The notes below the pieces were generated by a model. That model was given only the letters and a program-made list of their open reading frames with translations. It did no database searches and was not told the origin of the DNA. A program made the position numbers and the translations under genes. From assembly GCA_963807355.1 (NCBI GenBank), contig CAWEBX010000003.1, positions 248,001-312,000 of the forward strand: a stretch of 64,000 bases of DNA. The letters are read 5' to 3'. Of the stretch, positions 9,519 to 20,000 are shown piece after piece (within the stretch, counting starts at the first letter, position 1; the number at the start of each line of letters is the position of its first letter). The stretch is from Nitrobacter sp963807355 (lineage in GTDB: Bacteria; Pseudomonadota; Alphaproteobacteria; Rhizobiales; Xanthobacteraceae).

Positions 9519-10345
9519 CCACCCGTATCGACACGCGCTTTGCTGAGTTGCGGAAGCAGGACCGCTCGGCCTTCGTCACCTTTCTGATGGCGGGCGATCC
9601 GGACCCCGTGACCTCGCTCGCTATCATCAAGGCGCTGCCCAAGGCCGGCGCGGATATCATCGAAATCGGAATGCCTTTCACCGATCCGATGGCGGATGGT
9701 CGGGTCATCCAGGCTGCGGGCCTGCGGGCACTGAAGGCGGGCATGACGCTGACCAAGACCCTCCAGATGATCCGCGATTTCCGCAAAGACGATGATTCGA
9801 CGCCGATCGTGCTGATGGGTTACTACAATCCTATCTACATCTACGGCGTCGAGAAATTTCTTGACGATGCGAAGGCAGCTGGCATCGACGGTCTGATCGT
9901 CGTCGATCTGCCGCCGGAGGAAGACTCCGAATTGTGCATCCCGGCGATGAAAGCCGGGTTGAACTTCATTCGCCTCGCAACGCCAACGACTGACGACAAG
10001 CGGTTGCCGGCGGTGCTCGCGAATACGTCCGGCTTCGTGTACTACGTCTCGATCACCGGGATCACCGGCAGCGCGGCGGCGAATTCGGCGGCTGTCGGCG
10101 AGGCAGTCGGGCGCATCAAGCGCCATACGAGCCTGCCAGTCTGCGTCGGCTTCGGCATCCGCACCCCGGATGCGGCGCGCGGCATCGCCGAACGCTCCGA
10201 CGGCGCGGTGGTCGGCTCGGCGCTGGTGGATGTGCTCAGCGGCAGCCTTGACGCCGAAGGCAAGGCGACGGCCGAAACGGTCAACGCGGTCGCCGGTCTC
10301 GCGGCGTCGCTGGCCGAGGGCGTACGGTCCGCCAAAAGCGGGTGA
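9515..10345 (+). CDS. trpA: Tryptophan synthase alpha chain
   Basis: 276 residues, a TIM barrel that cleaves indole-3-glycerol phosphate to indole and glyceraldehyde-3-phosphate. The catalytic Glu and Asp lie in IIEIGMPFTDPMADGRVIQ, and the phosphate-binding end is VCVGFGIRTPDAAR. The start is GTG, overlapping the trpB stop by four bases (GTGA), which couples the two subunits at translation. The long open frame reaching back to 9272 is a shadow of trpB. Confidence 0.96.
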
Positions 10346-10500
10346 GGAAAGGGGTGTAGGGATTTTCGGCGCCATCCCTCTATAAGAATTGGGGCGGAAG
10401 GCCCGGGAATACCGGTTTCAACACTCCCTTGCGGAAGAGGGACCCAGGCCGCATCTATGCGCGAGAAGGCCGCGAGGGGTCGCTCCTTCGCGTTATTTAA

Positions 10501-10602
10501 GCTATAGCGTTTTCGAGCGACGTGGATACCGGTTCGTGTAAAGAAAACGCGTCAAAACAACAATCTAGAGCTTCTGATTTAATCAGAGCGAAATGCTCTA
10601 GA
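10501..10602 (+). repeat. Dispersed repeat family A, full copy
   Basis: Full two-part element. First come GCGTTTTC and GAAAACGC arms around GGATACCGGTTCG; then CTAGAGC and GCTCTAG arms enclose a nested TCTGATT/AATCAGA hairpin. It takes up about a third of the 340-base gap between trpA and accD. The rest of that gap (10346-10500 and 10603-10685) shows no gene or clear terminator. Confidence 0.8.
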
Positions 10603-10685
10603 AAACTCCGGCGGAGCGCCCCTTTGCCTTGCGCCGGCACCGCTGTGCACCGGGGGTATTGCTGCTCGCTTATGGAGCGTCTTCG

Positions 10686-11645
10686 ATGAATTGGTTGACT
10701 AACGTCGTCCGGCCGAAAATCCGCAATATCCTCAAGCGGGAAACGCCGGATAATCTCTGGATCAAGTGTCCCGACACCGGGCAGCTCGTGTTCTACAAGG
10801 ACGTCGAGAGCAACCAGTTCGTCATCCCCGGATCGAACTATCACATGCGCATGAGCGCGGATGCGCGGCTGAGCTCGATCTTCGATAACGAGACTTGGTA
10901 CGATGTGGCGTTGCCGGAGGTGCCTGCAGATCCGCTGAAATTCCGCGACGAGCGCAAGTATGTCGACCGCATCAAGGACGCCCGCGCCAAGACCGGGCTC
11001 CATGATTCTGTGAAGGTCGGGTTCGGCAAGCTGGAAGGCTCCGCCGTCGTGATCGCGGTGCAGGACTTCGATTTCATGGGCGGCTCGCTCGGGATGGCGG
11101 CGGGCGAGGCGATCGTGCGAGGTCTCGAACTTGCGGTCGAAAAACAATGCCCCTTCATCGTGTTCGCGGCGTCGGGCGGCGCGCGGATGCAGGAAGGCGT
11201 GCTGTCGTTGATGCAGCTGCCCCGCACCACGGTAGCGGTACAGATGCTGCGCGAGGCATGCCAGCCCTATATCGTGGTGCTGACGAATCCGACCACCGGC
11301 GGCGTCACGGCCTCCTATGCGATGCTTGGGGACGTTCAGATCGCGGAGCCCGGCGCGCTGATCGGCTTCGCCGGAGCCCGCGTCATCGAGCAGACCATAC
11401 GCGAGAAACTGCCGGAGGGTTTTCAGCGTGCCGAATATTTGCGCGACCACGGCATGATCGACATGGTGGTGCATCGTCACGAACTGCGGCCGACGCTGGC
11501 GCGGCTGTGCCGGCTGTTGACCAAGGCACCGGAAACGATTGAGGCGGCGCCAGAACCAGCTTCTCCTGCCCAGCCGGATGAGCCGGCCGAACCGGCTGCC
11601 GTTCCGGAGGCTCCGCCGGCGACGCCAGCCGCACCTCCGGCGTGA
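10686..11645 (+). CDS. accD: Acetyl-CoA carboxylase carboxyltransferase subunit beta
   Basis: 319 residues. The crotonase-fold core is intact: VIAVQDFDFMGGSLGMAAGE, FIVFAASGGARMQEGVLSLM, LTNPTTGGVTASYAMLGDV and EPGALIGFAGARVIEQT. With AccA it transfers the carboxyl group from biotin to acetyl-CoA to give malonyl-CoA. In E. coli AccD an N-terminal C4 zinc ribbon is present; here only the first Cys (C28) remains, and the other three places read T31, I47 and S50. The C-terminus is a Pro/Ala/Glu-rich tail of about 40 residues. The stop overlaps folC as GTGA. Confidence 0.95.
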   Translation: MNWLTNVVRPKIRNILKRETPDNLWIKCPDTGQLVFYKDVESNQFVIPGSNYHMRMSADARLSSIFDNETWYDVALPEVPADPLKFRDERKYVDRIKDARAKTGLHDSVKVGFGKLEGSAVVIAVQDFDFMGGSLGMAAGEAIVRGLELAVEKQCPFIVFAASGGARMQEGVLSLMQLPRTTVAVQMLREACQPYIVVLTNPTTGGVTASYAMLGDVQIAEPGALIGFAGARVIEQTIREKLPEGFQRAEYLRDHGMIDMVVHRHELRPTLARLCRLLTKAPETIEAAPEPASPAQPDEPAEPAAVPEAPPATPAAPPA

Positions 11646-13045
11646 GCGCCGTTCCGCCCCGCCAAGCGCCGCTCGACGACGTTGTTGCGGGGATCTCGAA
11701 ACTGCATCCGAAAAAGATCGATCTCACGCTCGGTCGGATGTGGCGCATCCTCGACCGGCTCGATCATCCCGAACGCAAGCTGCCGCCGGTCATTCATGTC
11801 GCCGGCACCAACGGCAAGGGCTCGACCATTGCCTACCTGCGCGCGATTCTCGAGGCTGCAGGTTTGCGCGTGCACGTCTTTACCTCGCCCTACCTGGTGC
11901 GGATCAACGAATGCGTGCGGCTGGCCGGAGCGCTGGTGGCCGATGACCCATTGCGTGACGCGCTGCTTGAATGCGAGCGTGCTAATGGCGGCGATCCGCT
12001 CACTCTTTTCGAGATGAAGACGGCGGCGGCTTTTCTGCTGTTTGCGAAAAATCCCGCCGACGTGCTGCTGCTCGAGGTTGGCCTCGGTGGCCGGCTCGAT
12101 AGCACCAACGTCGTCGAAACGCCGCTGGCGAGCGTTATCACGCCGGTCGGCATCGATCATGTTGAGTTTCTCGGCGGCACGCTGATGCAGATTGCCGGCG
12201 AGAAAGCCGGCATCATCAAGCGTGGCGTGCCGGTGATCTCCGCCGAACAATTGCCGGAGGCGCAGGCTGTGATCGAGCAGCGGGCGAAGCAGATGCGCAG
12301 CCCGCTGCACGCCGCCGGCCAGGACTGGCACGTTCACGTGGAACACGGGCGACTGGTCTATCAGGACGAACGCGGTCTGCTCGACCTTGCCGCCCCTCGG
12401 CTGTTCGGCCGGCATCAGTTCGACAATGCAGGCCTTGCGATCGCGACGCTGCGGGCGCAGGACCGGTTCAGCATCGAGACAACGGCGTTCGAGCGTGGCG
12501 TCACCGGCGCGGAATGGCCGGCGCGGATGCAGCGGTTGACATCAGGTCGGATCGTGGATCAGGCGCCGCGCGACGCCGAGCTCTGGCTCGACGGCGGGCA
12601 CAATGCCGATGGCGGACGGGTCGCGGCGGCGGCGCTCGGCGATCTTGAGGAGCGGCTGTCGCGGCCGCTGGTGGTGATAACAGGCATGATGGGCAACAAG
12701 GACGCGCAGGGCTTTCTCGCCAACTTCGCCGGCCTGACGCGCCATGTTATTGCCGTGCCGATTCCGAACATGGAGAACGCGATGTCTCCGGAGGTCCTGG
12801 CGGAAGCGGTGCGCGCGCTCGACATGCGCGCCGAAACTGCGGCGAGCGTTGGGGCCGCGCTGCAATCGGTTGCGTGTCTCGCCTACGAAATTCCGCCGCG
12901 CATTCTGATCGCTGGCTCGCTGTATCTCGCCGGCCACGTGCTGGCGGAGAACGGCACGCCGCCCATCTCGACTCCCTTTCCCTCTCCCGCAAGGGAAAGG
13001 AAAAGCGCGACACCTGCTGGATGCAAACAAGACGGCCGGCGTTGA
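11642..13045 (+). CDS. folC: Bifunctional dihydrofolate synthase / folylpolyglutamate synthase
   Basis: 467 residues. The Mur-ligase-like P-loop HVAGTNGKGSTIAYLRAI, then FTSPYLVRINECVRL and DVLLLEVGLGGRLDSTNVV, identify FolC. ELWLDGGHNADGGR begins the C-terminal domain. It adds glutamate to dihydropteroate and extends the polyglutamate tail of folates. The GTG start overlaps the accD stop. The last 25 or so residues (from about PISTPFPSPARERK) are encoded by a palindromic repeat of family B and look like a non-native tail. The TGA stop lies in the loop of the following terminator hairpin. Confidence 0.94.
   Translation: MSAVPPRQAPLDDVVAGISKLHPKKIDLTLGRMWRILDRLDHPERKLPPVIHVAGTNGKGSTIAYLRAILEAAGLRVHVFTSPYLVRINECVRLAGALVADDPLRDALLECERANGGDPLTLFEMKTAAAFLLFAKNPADVLLLEVGLGGRLDSTNVVETPLASVITPVGIDHVEFLGGTLMQIAGEKAGIIKRGVPVISAEQLPEAQAVIEQRAKQMRSPLHAAGQDWHVHVEHGRLVYQDERGLLDLAAPRLFGRHQFDNAGLAIATLRAQDRFSIETTAFERGVTGAEWPARMQRLTSGRIVDQAPRDAELWLDGGHNADGGRVAAAALGDLEERLSRPLVVITGMMGNKDAQGFLANFAGLTRHVIAVPIPNMENAMSPEVLAEAVRALDMRAETAASVGAALQSVACLAYEIPPRILIAGSLYLAGHVLAENGTPPISTPFPSPARERKSATPAGCKQDGRR
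12974..13000. repeat. Repeat family B copy inside the folC 3' end
   Basis: CCCTTTCCC (12974-12982) and GGGAAAGG (12993-13000) form an inverted repeat around TCTCCCGCAA. It is the same CCCTCTCCCGC-type palindrome found at 34321, 44418 and inside truB. It is read through as codons of the folC tail. Confidence 0.65.
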
Positions 13046-13053
13046 GCCGGCCG
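13033..13053. terminator. Bidirectional hairpin between convergent folC and trxA
   Basis: CGGCCGGC and GCCGGCCG make an 8-bp GC stem around GTTGA. T-rich stretches follow on both strands, TTTGC on + and TCTTGTTTGC on -, so it can end both folC and trxA transcripts. Confidence 0.75.
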
Positions 13054-13077
13054 TTTGCGGGATTCGGTGCAGAAAGA

Positions 13078-13398
13078 TCAGACCGTAGCGGTGATCCACT
13101 GCTCCAGTTTTTGCTTCGGTGCGGCGCCGACCTGACGCGAGGCCAGCTCGCCGTCCTTGAAGATCATCAGGGTGGGAATCGACATCACGCCGTATTTCGA
13201 GGCCGTCCTCGGGCTCTCGTCGACGTTCAGCTTCACGATCTTTACCTTGCTGCCCATCGCGCTGGAGATTTCGTCCAGCACCGGGCCGATCATGCGGCAA
13301 GGGCCGCACCACTCCGCCCAGAAATCCACCACGACCGGGCCAGTCGCCTTGAGCACTTCCGCTTCGAAATTGGCGTCCGAAACCTTGCCAACTGCCAT
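13078..13398 (-). CDS. trxA: Thioredoxin 1
   Basis: 106 residues, standard length for TrxA. The active site is VVDFWAEWCGPCRMIGPVL, the cis-proline is in MSIPTLMIFKDGE, and the protein ends in LEQWITATV. It is the general cytosolic protein-disulfide reductase, reduced by TrxB. I chose the ATG at 13398 (MAVGKVSDANF) because CGAGGT precedes it and the length fits; 16 more residues are open upstream. It follows addA on the same strand but has its own candidate promoter. Confidence 0.96.
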   Translation of the reverse strand: MAVGKVSDANFEAEVLKATGPVVVDFWAEWCGPCRMIGPVLDEISSAMGSKVKIVKLNVDESPRTASKYGVMSIPTLMIFKDGELASRQVGAAPKQKLEQWITATV

Positions 13399-13460
13399 GG
13401 AATACCTCGTTGTGTCGATGAGATCGTGCGCTACGAACGAATGCACGTGAAACTGCGATC

Positions 13461-13489
13461 AAGGTAAGAAGGCGATCTTCCCGGGTCAA
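13461..13489 (-). promoter_or_regulatory. Candidate trxA promoter
   Basis: On the minus strand TTGACC (13489-13484) and TACCTT (13466-13461) are separated by 17 bases, about 60 bases before the trxA start. It would allow trxA to be expressed apart from addBA. Match by eye only. Confidence 0.4.
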
Positions 13490-13495
13490 GGTTTC

Positions 13496-16400
13496 TCACA
13501 CGGAGATGATCGCTTCCAACCCGGCATCCAGCGCCGCGGCTGAAATCTCCATCATTTCAAGCGCCTCGGTCCAGAGCAACGCCGCCTTGACGGGCAGTTC
13601 CGGGTACAGGCTCGCGAGCACCGCGCGATAGAGCGCGAGCTGGCGGATATAGGCCGGTGGAACGCCGGCAACGTTCGGGGGTGGTGCGTGGCCGGTCTTG
13701 TAGTCGACGACCAGAACCTCGTCGGGGGTTACCACGAGACGATCGATCTGACCGGATACCAGCACGGGATCGCCCCGCCGAGTGGTCAGCCGGCCGGCAA
13801 TCGCGACCTCGGCCCGGCTGCCCGCCGCGAACACGGGCGCAAACCTCGCATCATCGAGCACCGCCATGACCTGCGCCGCTAGCGCGTCGCGCTCGGCTTC
13901 GCTCCAGTCGTTCGCGTTGCGCGCGAGATAGGACAGTGCCGTGTCTCGGCGGCGATCGCGCGGCAAGTCCGGCAGAGATTGCAGGAGGCGATGCACCAGC
14001 GTGCCCCGCAGTCGCGCGCGGTGGCGCTGATCCGGGAAGGTGCTGGCCGGCAAGCGAAGATGCATGGCCTCGTCAGTATCCGAGGGCTGTAGCGGTCGGC
14101 TCGCTGGCGGTTCCGGCGTGGCCATACGGTGCAGCCAGGGCGGCGGCAACGTAATCTCGGCGACGGCAGCGGCAGTAGCTGCCGGACCTGCGGCATCCGA
14201 TTCGGCTTCTCCCGGCCGGGCGAAACGCTTGACCTTGCCAGCTGCGGTTTCGAACTCGTGCATCGTAAGGCCGGAATTGCCCAGACCTGTCTCGATCAGG
14301 TCGTACCAGGAGAACTTTCGGACATCTTTGCGGTTTCCTGGTTTGCAGCCGCCGACGATCAGGCGGTCGGCCGCGCGCGTCATCGCGACGTAAAGAAGAC
14401 GGCGATATTCGTGCTCGGTTTCCGTGGTCATGGCCGCGCGGGCTTGCGCCACGCAAAGCGGATCCTCGGCCTTCCTGCCAGCCCATATCGTCACGCCGGC
14501 AACGCCGGCGGGGGCATTGCCGCGCGCCATACGAATCAGGCTGAGACGCTCGGTGTCGGCTGGCGATGTCGAAGTGTCGGCGAGAAATACCACCGAGGCT
14601 TCGAGTCCTTTCGCGCCATGCACGGTCATCACGCGCACTTCGTCGCGCGAAATTTCCATGTCGCGCTTCACCTCGGTATCCGCAGCGCGCAACCACGCCA
14701 TGAAGCCTTGCAGCGACGCGGGGGCCTTGCGCTCATAGGTTAGCGCCAGTTCAAGAAACTCATCGAGCGCATCATTGGCTTCATGGCCAAGCCGGCGCAG
14801 GATTCGCCGTCGTCCGCCATCGATCTCTCCCTGGCCGCCCAGGAGCCACGCGAAGAACGCGAACGGCGTCTCGCGTGTGGCGCGACTTTCGCACCGCTTG
14901 AGGCGCTCGAGTGCGTCACGGAGTTTATCGTTACTTGGCGCATGCTCGGCGAGTGCGTCGCGCAGCGAGCCTTTGCGCTGCCATGCCAGCGTGAACAGGT
15001 CGTCGTCGTCGAGGCCGAACAGCGGGCTTTTCAGCGCCACTGCAAGCGCCAGATCGTCCCGCGGCAGCAGCAGCGCATCCGCAAGGTTCATCAGGTCGAT
15101 GATCGCGATGTGCTCGGTCAGCTTGAGGCGGTCAGCGCCAGCCACGGGAATGCCGGACTGCTTCAGCGCCTGGATGACGGCGTCAAAGGTGTTACCGCGT
15201 CGCCGCACCAGCACCAAAATATCGCCATAGCCGAGCGGGCGACGGTTGCCCAGATGCCCGGTCATGGTGCCTTGCGTGATCAGCGTCTTGATCGCGGCCC
15301 GGATGCGCCGTGCAAGTTTGACCTCGGGGCTGGTTGCGGTGACCTCATCGAACGGCGCGCGCCAGCCCTCGATCTCCTCGCGCTGGTCGCGCTCCTCCAG
15401 ATTCCAGAGGTCGACGATGCCGGGTGCGGCGTCCGCCAGCGATTCATGCACGGGATGGGCACCGACCGCATGGATGCTGGAATAGATATTCGGATCGCGG
15501 AACACATGGTCGACCAACTCGAGGATCGTCTTCCCTGAGCGGAACGAGTAGATGAAATCCTCCTTGCGAAACGGAAGCTCGGCATCGCGGAATTTCTGCT
15601 CCAGCTTGCGCCGCCGCTCGTCGAATTCGCGCGGGGCCGCGCCCTGAAACGAGAAAATCGACTGTTTCTCGTCGCCGACCGCGAACACGGTTCGCTTAAC
15701 GCCTTCGCGCGCGCCTTCGCCGGTGGTGAAGTCGGCGATGATGCGCTCGACAATGTCCCATTGCTTTGGACTCGTATCTTGCGCCTCGTCGATCAGCACG
15801 TGATCCACGCCGCGATCGAGCTTGTAGTGGACCCATCCCGGCGATGTCTGCTCCAGCATCCGAAGCGTCTTGTCGATCAAGTCGTCGTAATCAAGAAGGC
15901 CGCGCTCGTGCTTCTCGCGCTGGTAGTTGGAGGCGACTGCGGTCGCGATGATCAGCAGGGATTGCGTGCGGTCGCGGATGTTGATGGCGCGTCGGCGTTC
16001 GAGCAGCGCGATCACACGGGTGCACTCGCGATCGAGCATTTCAGCGATGTCGGGTCGGACATCGCTGATCTTCTTTGTAACGAAGGATTTGCGCCGGCTA
16101 CCATCCCCGGTCAGGAAGACGTCGAGATAGCGATCGGCTTGCGCGGCGTCTCCCACCTTGGCGTGCGCCTCGCGCAGCCGTTTCGCCTGATCCTGATCGG
16201 AGGAGCTGCCGGTCGCAAACACCGAAGCCGCGGAAAGCCATTGCGCGCGCGGCAGGTTCGGCCCATCGACGATCTCGCGCTCGACATCCTCGACGCGCTC
16301 GGCTGGATCGACACCGAGCGCATCGGCACCATCCCGGATCGTCTGCTCGATGCCACGGTCTTCGGTCCGGATCATGACGTGATCGCGGCTGAGACAGGCC

Positions 16401-17006
16401 TGGTTGACGACGTCCCGCAGTGTCGAGTTCAGCGGCCGCCCCCATGGCATATCGCAGCGCTCGCCCGGCCGGACTGTCAGGATTTTGCGAAGCGTCAAGC
16501 ATGATACTGATGCTCGCGCGCTCCATTATCTCGGTCTGGTCGCGCTCGTCGAGCACGGTGAAGCGCGCCGGCACCTGCGCCTCGAACGGAAACTGCTGCA
16601 ACAGCCGCGTACACAGCGCGTGAATGGTCTGCACCCTCAGGCCGCCCGGCGTTTCCAGCGCGGATGCAAACAGTTTGCGCGCCCGTTCTCGCCATTTCAC
16701 GTCAGGCTGCGCGATACCGACGCCGCGCAGCGCTGCGTCCAGCGCCTCATCGTCGAGCGTGACCCAGTGACCCAGCGTTGAAAACACCCGCTCCGCCATG
16801 TTCGCCGCGGCGGCCTTGGTGAAGGTGATGCAGAGGATGCGCGCCGGGGGAACGTCGTTGAGCAACAGACGGATCACGCGCTGCACCAGCACGTGAGTCT
16901 TGCCCGATCCGGCGTTGGCGGACACGAACACCGAGGTTGCCGGATCGGACGCACGCTGCTGGCGCGCGCTGGCGTCGGGATGAACGGAGCGGGACGCCTT
17001 CACCAT
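13496..17006 (-). pseudogene. addA: Double-strand break repair helicase-nuclease AddA, split by a frameshift
   Basis: Two adjacent frames together make one AddA. The first (from 17006) has the Walker A motif FVSANAGSGKTHVLVQRV and continues through TVLDERDQTEIMERA to about AAAEL. The second carries the remaining superfamily 1 helicase motifs (HVLIDEAQDTSPKQW, FAVGDEKQSIFSFQGA, VMTVHGAKGLEASVVFLAD, LLYVAMTRAADRL) and the C-terminal RecB-like nuclease (EVLVVDYKTG), ending at 13496. The switch lies near 16424 and fits a single inserted base: removing one base restores AAELTLRDVVNQACLSRDH. AddAB resects double-strand breaks for recombination. The start overlaps the addB stop. As read, the ATP-binding motif is cut from the rest of the enzyme; a sequencing error would also explain it. 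Confidence 0.85.
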
Positions 17007-20000
17007 TCCTCTAACCCCAGCCCGCCCGCAGCCGACCATTCCTTGACCCGTGCGAGATCGTCATAGGCACCGTAGCGTGTTTTCCACATCGGCAGGTCGA
17101 GCGATACATAGCCCTGTTGCTCGTCGTCGAAAGCGCGGATCAGCGCCGTGAGTTCTTGAAGAGCGCGATCGGCTGCCTCATCCGGCGATTGTTTGTCGGT
17201 CTTGCTGTTGTTGAGATCGACCTGACGTGGCTCGCCGGGTGGGTTGTTGCCGCTAAGCCGGACATACACCAGCTCGCTGACCGATGCGCCGGGGGGAATG
17301 CCAGCGAAACCGCCCTTGCGCAGGATCGCGGATTCCAGCGTGAGCTGTGGCGACAAGCCGAGCCGCACCTGCTTGTTGCTCGGCGGGCTGCCGGTCTTGT
17401 AGTCGAGAACGGCAAAGCGGCCGTCGATGAGATGCTCGATGCGGTCGGCGCGCGCCGACAGAATAAAGTTGCGATCACCGTTGATCGGGATCTCGATCTT
17501 GCCGCTAACCTCGGCGTAGATCTTCACGAGTTGCGTTCGTCGCGACGCTTCCCATTCCGCGAACCACGCCGCGATGCGCTGGAAGCGTGGCCACCACAGC
17601 GCGCGCGCCTCTGGCCGCTGCATGAGCGGCGCGAAACGGCTTTCGCCGATGGCGCGCAACACGTCCTGCGGATCGTCGGGCAGGTTTGCCGGATGCAGTT
17701 TTGTGAAATCGCCGAGCGCGTCATGAATCGCCGAGCCGCGGTCCGCCGCCGACAGCGGCATGTCAACGGTATCGAGCGGTAAGAGCTTCAGAACGTATTT
17801 GGCATAGATGGTGTAGGGATCGCGCAGCCAGTCCTCGATCGCAGTCACGGACAAGTGCGTCGGCCGCGCCGCGCGCGGCGGCTTTGGTTCGGGCTTCGCG
17901 ACCGGCGTGACCTCGTCGGGCCGATCGAGTGCTTCCGCATATTGAATGTATCGCGCTCCCGCCTGTTTCGCAGCCGTCCAGCGTGTCGTGCCGGCGACGG
18001 CTTCGAGCCGATGCAGGAAACGGGATGCAACCGCCGGCGCGCCCCCGGCCTTGGCGGCATGGCTGAGGATGACATCCTCGGCACCGAGAAGCTGAGTGAA
18101 ATCGTGCGCGGAAAGTCCGATGCGCCGTTCCGGAAGATCGAGCCCGAGTTCGTGTCGCATCGGCCTGCTGAGCCAGGGATCGGTCGGCGGCGCGGGCGGC
18201 CAGACGCCCTCATTGAGCCCGCCGAGAATGACGCGGTCGCATTGGGTGAGACGCGCTTCGAGCGGCCCGTAGATACGCAGGCTTGCCGGGGTCGTCTGCG
18301 GGTGGCGCACGACACGGTCGCCGAACGCGGCCTCGAACGTTTCCGGATAATCCGCGATCTTGACCGTCAAACCGCTGCGGTCGCCTGCCTCACGCAAATC
18401 GCCGAACGCCTCGGCGAGCGCACGGCCATGCTGGCCGTCGAATGCGACGGCAACGCCTTGATCGTCATGCGACATCGCTTCGATTACCTGGCGATGCTGC
18501 GAGGCGAGAATGGTGAAGTCCGCCGATCGCGATGCTCCGTCGCTTTCGAGCGGCGCGAGCGCGTCACGCAAGACCGCGATCAGGTCACGGGCTTCGTCAA
18601 GCTGATGCGGCTTCAGCGCGGCGCGGGGCTCGGTTCGATGCAGAGAAGAATTCTCGCCGCGATCGAGCTTGTCGCGTTCGCCGCAGAATTGCGCAAACTC
18701 ATCCGCGAGTCCTTTGCTGCCCGGCGGCGGCCGGGTGCCGCGCAGAATCGCAAGCTCCAGTGTCGTGATTGCGCGCGTCCATCCTCCAGCGGAGCGACCG
18801 AGCCGGCACAGCGGATGCTTCAGCAGGGCCAGCAGGGTCGGCGGCTCCAGACCGTTGCACGCCGTCTCGGCGACCAACCGTGCGAAGATTCCCGCAGATG
18901 TGTCCATCAGCCGGTCGCCGCCCGAATCGTCAAAGGCGAGATTCCAGCGGCCGAGCGCCGCCATCACCCGGCGCGCCAACGCTCGGTCGAACGTCACCAG
19001 CGCCGCGGTCTTGTTCAGGTCGCGAGCCTCGCGCATGGCAACGGCGATGCTGAGCGCTTCCATTTCGGGATTGGCGGCAGAGATTACGGCGAGGCTTTGC
19101 AATCCGGCCGCGATCTTCTCGGCGACCTCGGACTCGGCAAGCCGGGTGTGCCATTGGGCGGTCGCCTCCGCCGGGCGCATTGCCTCGGACGCCAGCATCT
19201 CGCGCCCGTATGGCGCAGGGGAGCCAAGCGCTCTCACGTCGCGTCGCGCGATGCCGAACCGCGTGAGCAGGCCGTGCAGCGCGAACTGTGGATGACCGGC
19301 GGCGGGCGGTGTGATGAATGCGCCGCTTTTATCCTTGCGGCCGCCAATCAGTTGCCATGCGTCTTCGTCGAGGTCGGTATCCAGTCCCGGCAGCACCACC
19401 GCGCCTTGCGGCAGAGTTGCAATGACATGCAGCAGTTTTGCAGTCGATGGCATCGAGCCGGTGGAGCCGGCCGCGATCACTGGTCCCGCATGATGGGTGA
19501 CGAGACGCGCGGCTTCGGCTTCGATCAGGCGATCGCGCCGCGCCACCGGTTCGATCCGCCCCTTTTCCTGAAGATGATCCGGCCAATAGTCCCGCGCGAT
19601 CTTCAAGAAATCGAGCGTGAGCTGCCAGTAGCGGTCGAGCGCCTCGGGCACGAGCCCGTCGAGCGCGCGCCAGTCCACGCCGCGCGTCGCCATGTCGTCC
19701 ATCAGTCGCGCGAGATCCTCGGCAAGCGTCAGCGTCGAGGCCGGGCCGCCGAGAACCAGCGGCGCTTGCGCCGGCTCACCGGGTTTCAGCCGATCCGCCC
19801 ATGCATTGATAAGCTGAGCGAGCGCGAGGCGGCGCGCGAGCCCGTCGAGCGCCGGCGGCAATTCGAGCGACTCCGGCGACAGCGAGACTGCCTGCGCGAA
19901 AGCCAGTTCGTCCTCATCGATGCCGCCGAGCGCGACGATGCGCGGCAGGATCACGGCGTCGACATCCAGTACTTCGAGGAAGATATCGCGCACCATGCGG

